Assembly: GCF_001647715.1 (NCBI RefSeq)
Contig: NZ_CP015600.1
Location: 372,001-436,000, forward strand
Reading direction: 5' to 3'
Length of the DNA: 64,000 nt
Source: Pseudomonas antarctica
Lineage (GTDB): Bacteria; Pseudomonadota; Gammaproteobacteria; Pseudomonadales; Pseudomonadaceae
Made by a program: the position numbers and the translations under genes. Positions 63,575 to 64,000 of the stretch are shown piece by piece. Under the pieces are notes generated by a model that saw nothing but the letters and a program-made list of their open reading frames with translations, did not search any database and had not been told where the DNA came from. Position 1 is the first letter of the stretch; every line of letters begins with the position of its first letter.

Positions 63575-64000
63575 ATGGCTGCAAATGACGCACGTGCAAG
63601 CACCACACCGTTGATCGAAAGGCGTTCGATCGACTACATCCCGGAAGCGGAAAGACACGGTCGTCTGTTCAGTCAGTTCACCCTATGGATGGGTGCCAAC
63701 CTGCAAATCACCGCGATTGTCACCGGGGCCCTGGCCGTGGTGCTGGGCGGTGATGTGTTCTGGTCGTTGATCGGTCTGTTGATCGGCCAATTGATCGGTG
63801 GCGGTGTCATGGCGTTGCATGCGGCGCAAGGGCCGAAGCTTGGCCTGCCGCAGATGATCTCCAGCCGGGTACAGTTCGGTGTTTATGGCGCGGCCATCCC
63901 GATCGTGCTGGTCTGTTTGATGTACCTCGGCTTTACCGCGACCGGCACCGTACTGTCCGGCCAAGCGCTGGGCCAGTTGTTTGGCGTCAGCGACAGCGTC
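63575..64000 (+). CDS. NCS1 (CodB-like) permease, N-terminal part; probable urocanate transporter
   Basis: An open frame of 142 codons starts at ATG 63575 (ribosome-binding site GAGGTTG) and runs off the right edge. It has the NCS1 nucleobase/cation symporter N-terminus: a conserved cytosolic start (IERRSIDYIPEAERHGR), then LFSQFTLWMGANLQITAIVT and PKLGLPQMISSRVQFGVYGA. At least three hydrophobic segments are complete. A CodB-like permease in this place in P. fluorescens SBW25 is, as I recall, the urocanate transporter HutTu. That assignment here is by context. Confidence 0.88.
   Translation, partial: MAANDARASTTPLIERRSIDYIPEAERHGRLFSQFTLWMGANLQITAIVTGALAVVLGGDVFWSLIGLLIGQLIGGGVMALHAAQGPKLGLPQMISSRVQFGVYGAAIPIVLVCLMYLGFTATGTVLSGQALGQLFGVSDSV

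Overview
The window is a piece of chromosome from a Pseudomonas of the fluorescens group. The gene order around hisB-hisH-hisA-hisF, gpmI-envC-ctpA, secB-grxC, ntrBC, glnA-thiI-typA, fbp and the hut cluster is the pseudomonad one. The GC-rich codon use fits, and so do the many copies of the GTGGGAGC...GCTCCCAC palindromic pairs (REPINs). Identifications come from reading the translations and from memory of the families; no database was searched.

Layout. 1-2.7 kb is the end of an integrated element: a truncated integrase runs off the left edge, and a complete P4-type integrase abuts tRNA-Thr(UGU). 3.4-5.4 kb carries two tandem BcsQ/WssA-like MinD-family ATPases with no cellulose synthase beside them. 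5.7-9.8 kb is a leftward amino-acid ABC transporter operon ending in a methyltransferase. 10.4-16.8 kb is mixed housekeeping and accessory genes: an APC-family permease, an alpha/beta hydrolase, a BASS/ACR3-type transporter, an ArnT-like glycosyltransferase and a lipoprotein. 17-20.7 kb holds tRNA-Phe and the overlapping leftward genes asmA-like, mutY and yggX. 21-25.4 kb has an OFA-type MFS transporter and an unusual two-gene unit: a MASE1-PAS protein and an HdeD-like membrane protein carrying a permuted NlpC/P60-like domain.

25.6-29.6 kb is hisB-hisH-DUF2164-hisA-hisF plus a periplasmic binding protein. It is followed by a 185-bp tandem array built on REPINs. 30.3-35.5 kb is the leftward gpmI-envC-ctpA-yibQ-like group. 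35.6-37.9 kb is a cysteine-less rhodanese, grxC, secB, trmL and a membrane-anchored hypothetical. Between that gene and ntrC lies a four-repeat region with compensatory stem changes and a terminator, a candidate nitrogen-regulated sRNA of the NrsZ type. ntrC/ntrB, a secreted chorismate mutase, a DUF6124 gene with a two-state RNA-like leader, and glnA with a sigma-54 promoter follow.

44.4-58.4 kb has thiI, typA (whose 3' end and terminator are tandemly duplicated), a YkgJ-like protein, glgP, a DUF2339-DUF3999 pair, fbp and two lipoproteins. 58.6-64 kb is the histidine-utilisation cluster hutF / hutC-hutD / hutU / NCS1 permease, with two HutC-type operators; the permease runs off the right edge.

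The strongest leads for new biology are the DUF6124 leader (one central strand can pair with either of two partners, one of which contains the ribosome-binding site), the covarying repeat RNA beside ntrC, the HdeD-permuted NlpC/P60 fusion with its output-less MASE1-PAS partner, and the orphan BcsQ-like pair in which the P-loop lysine is arginine.
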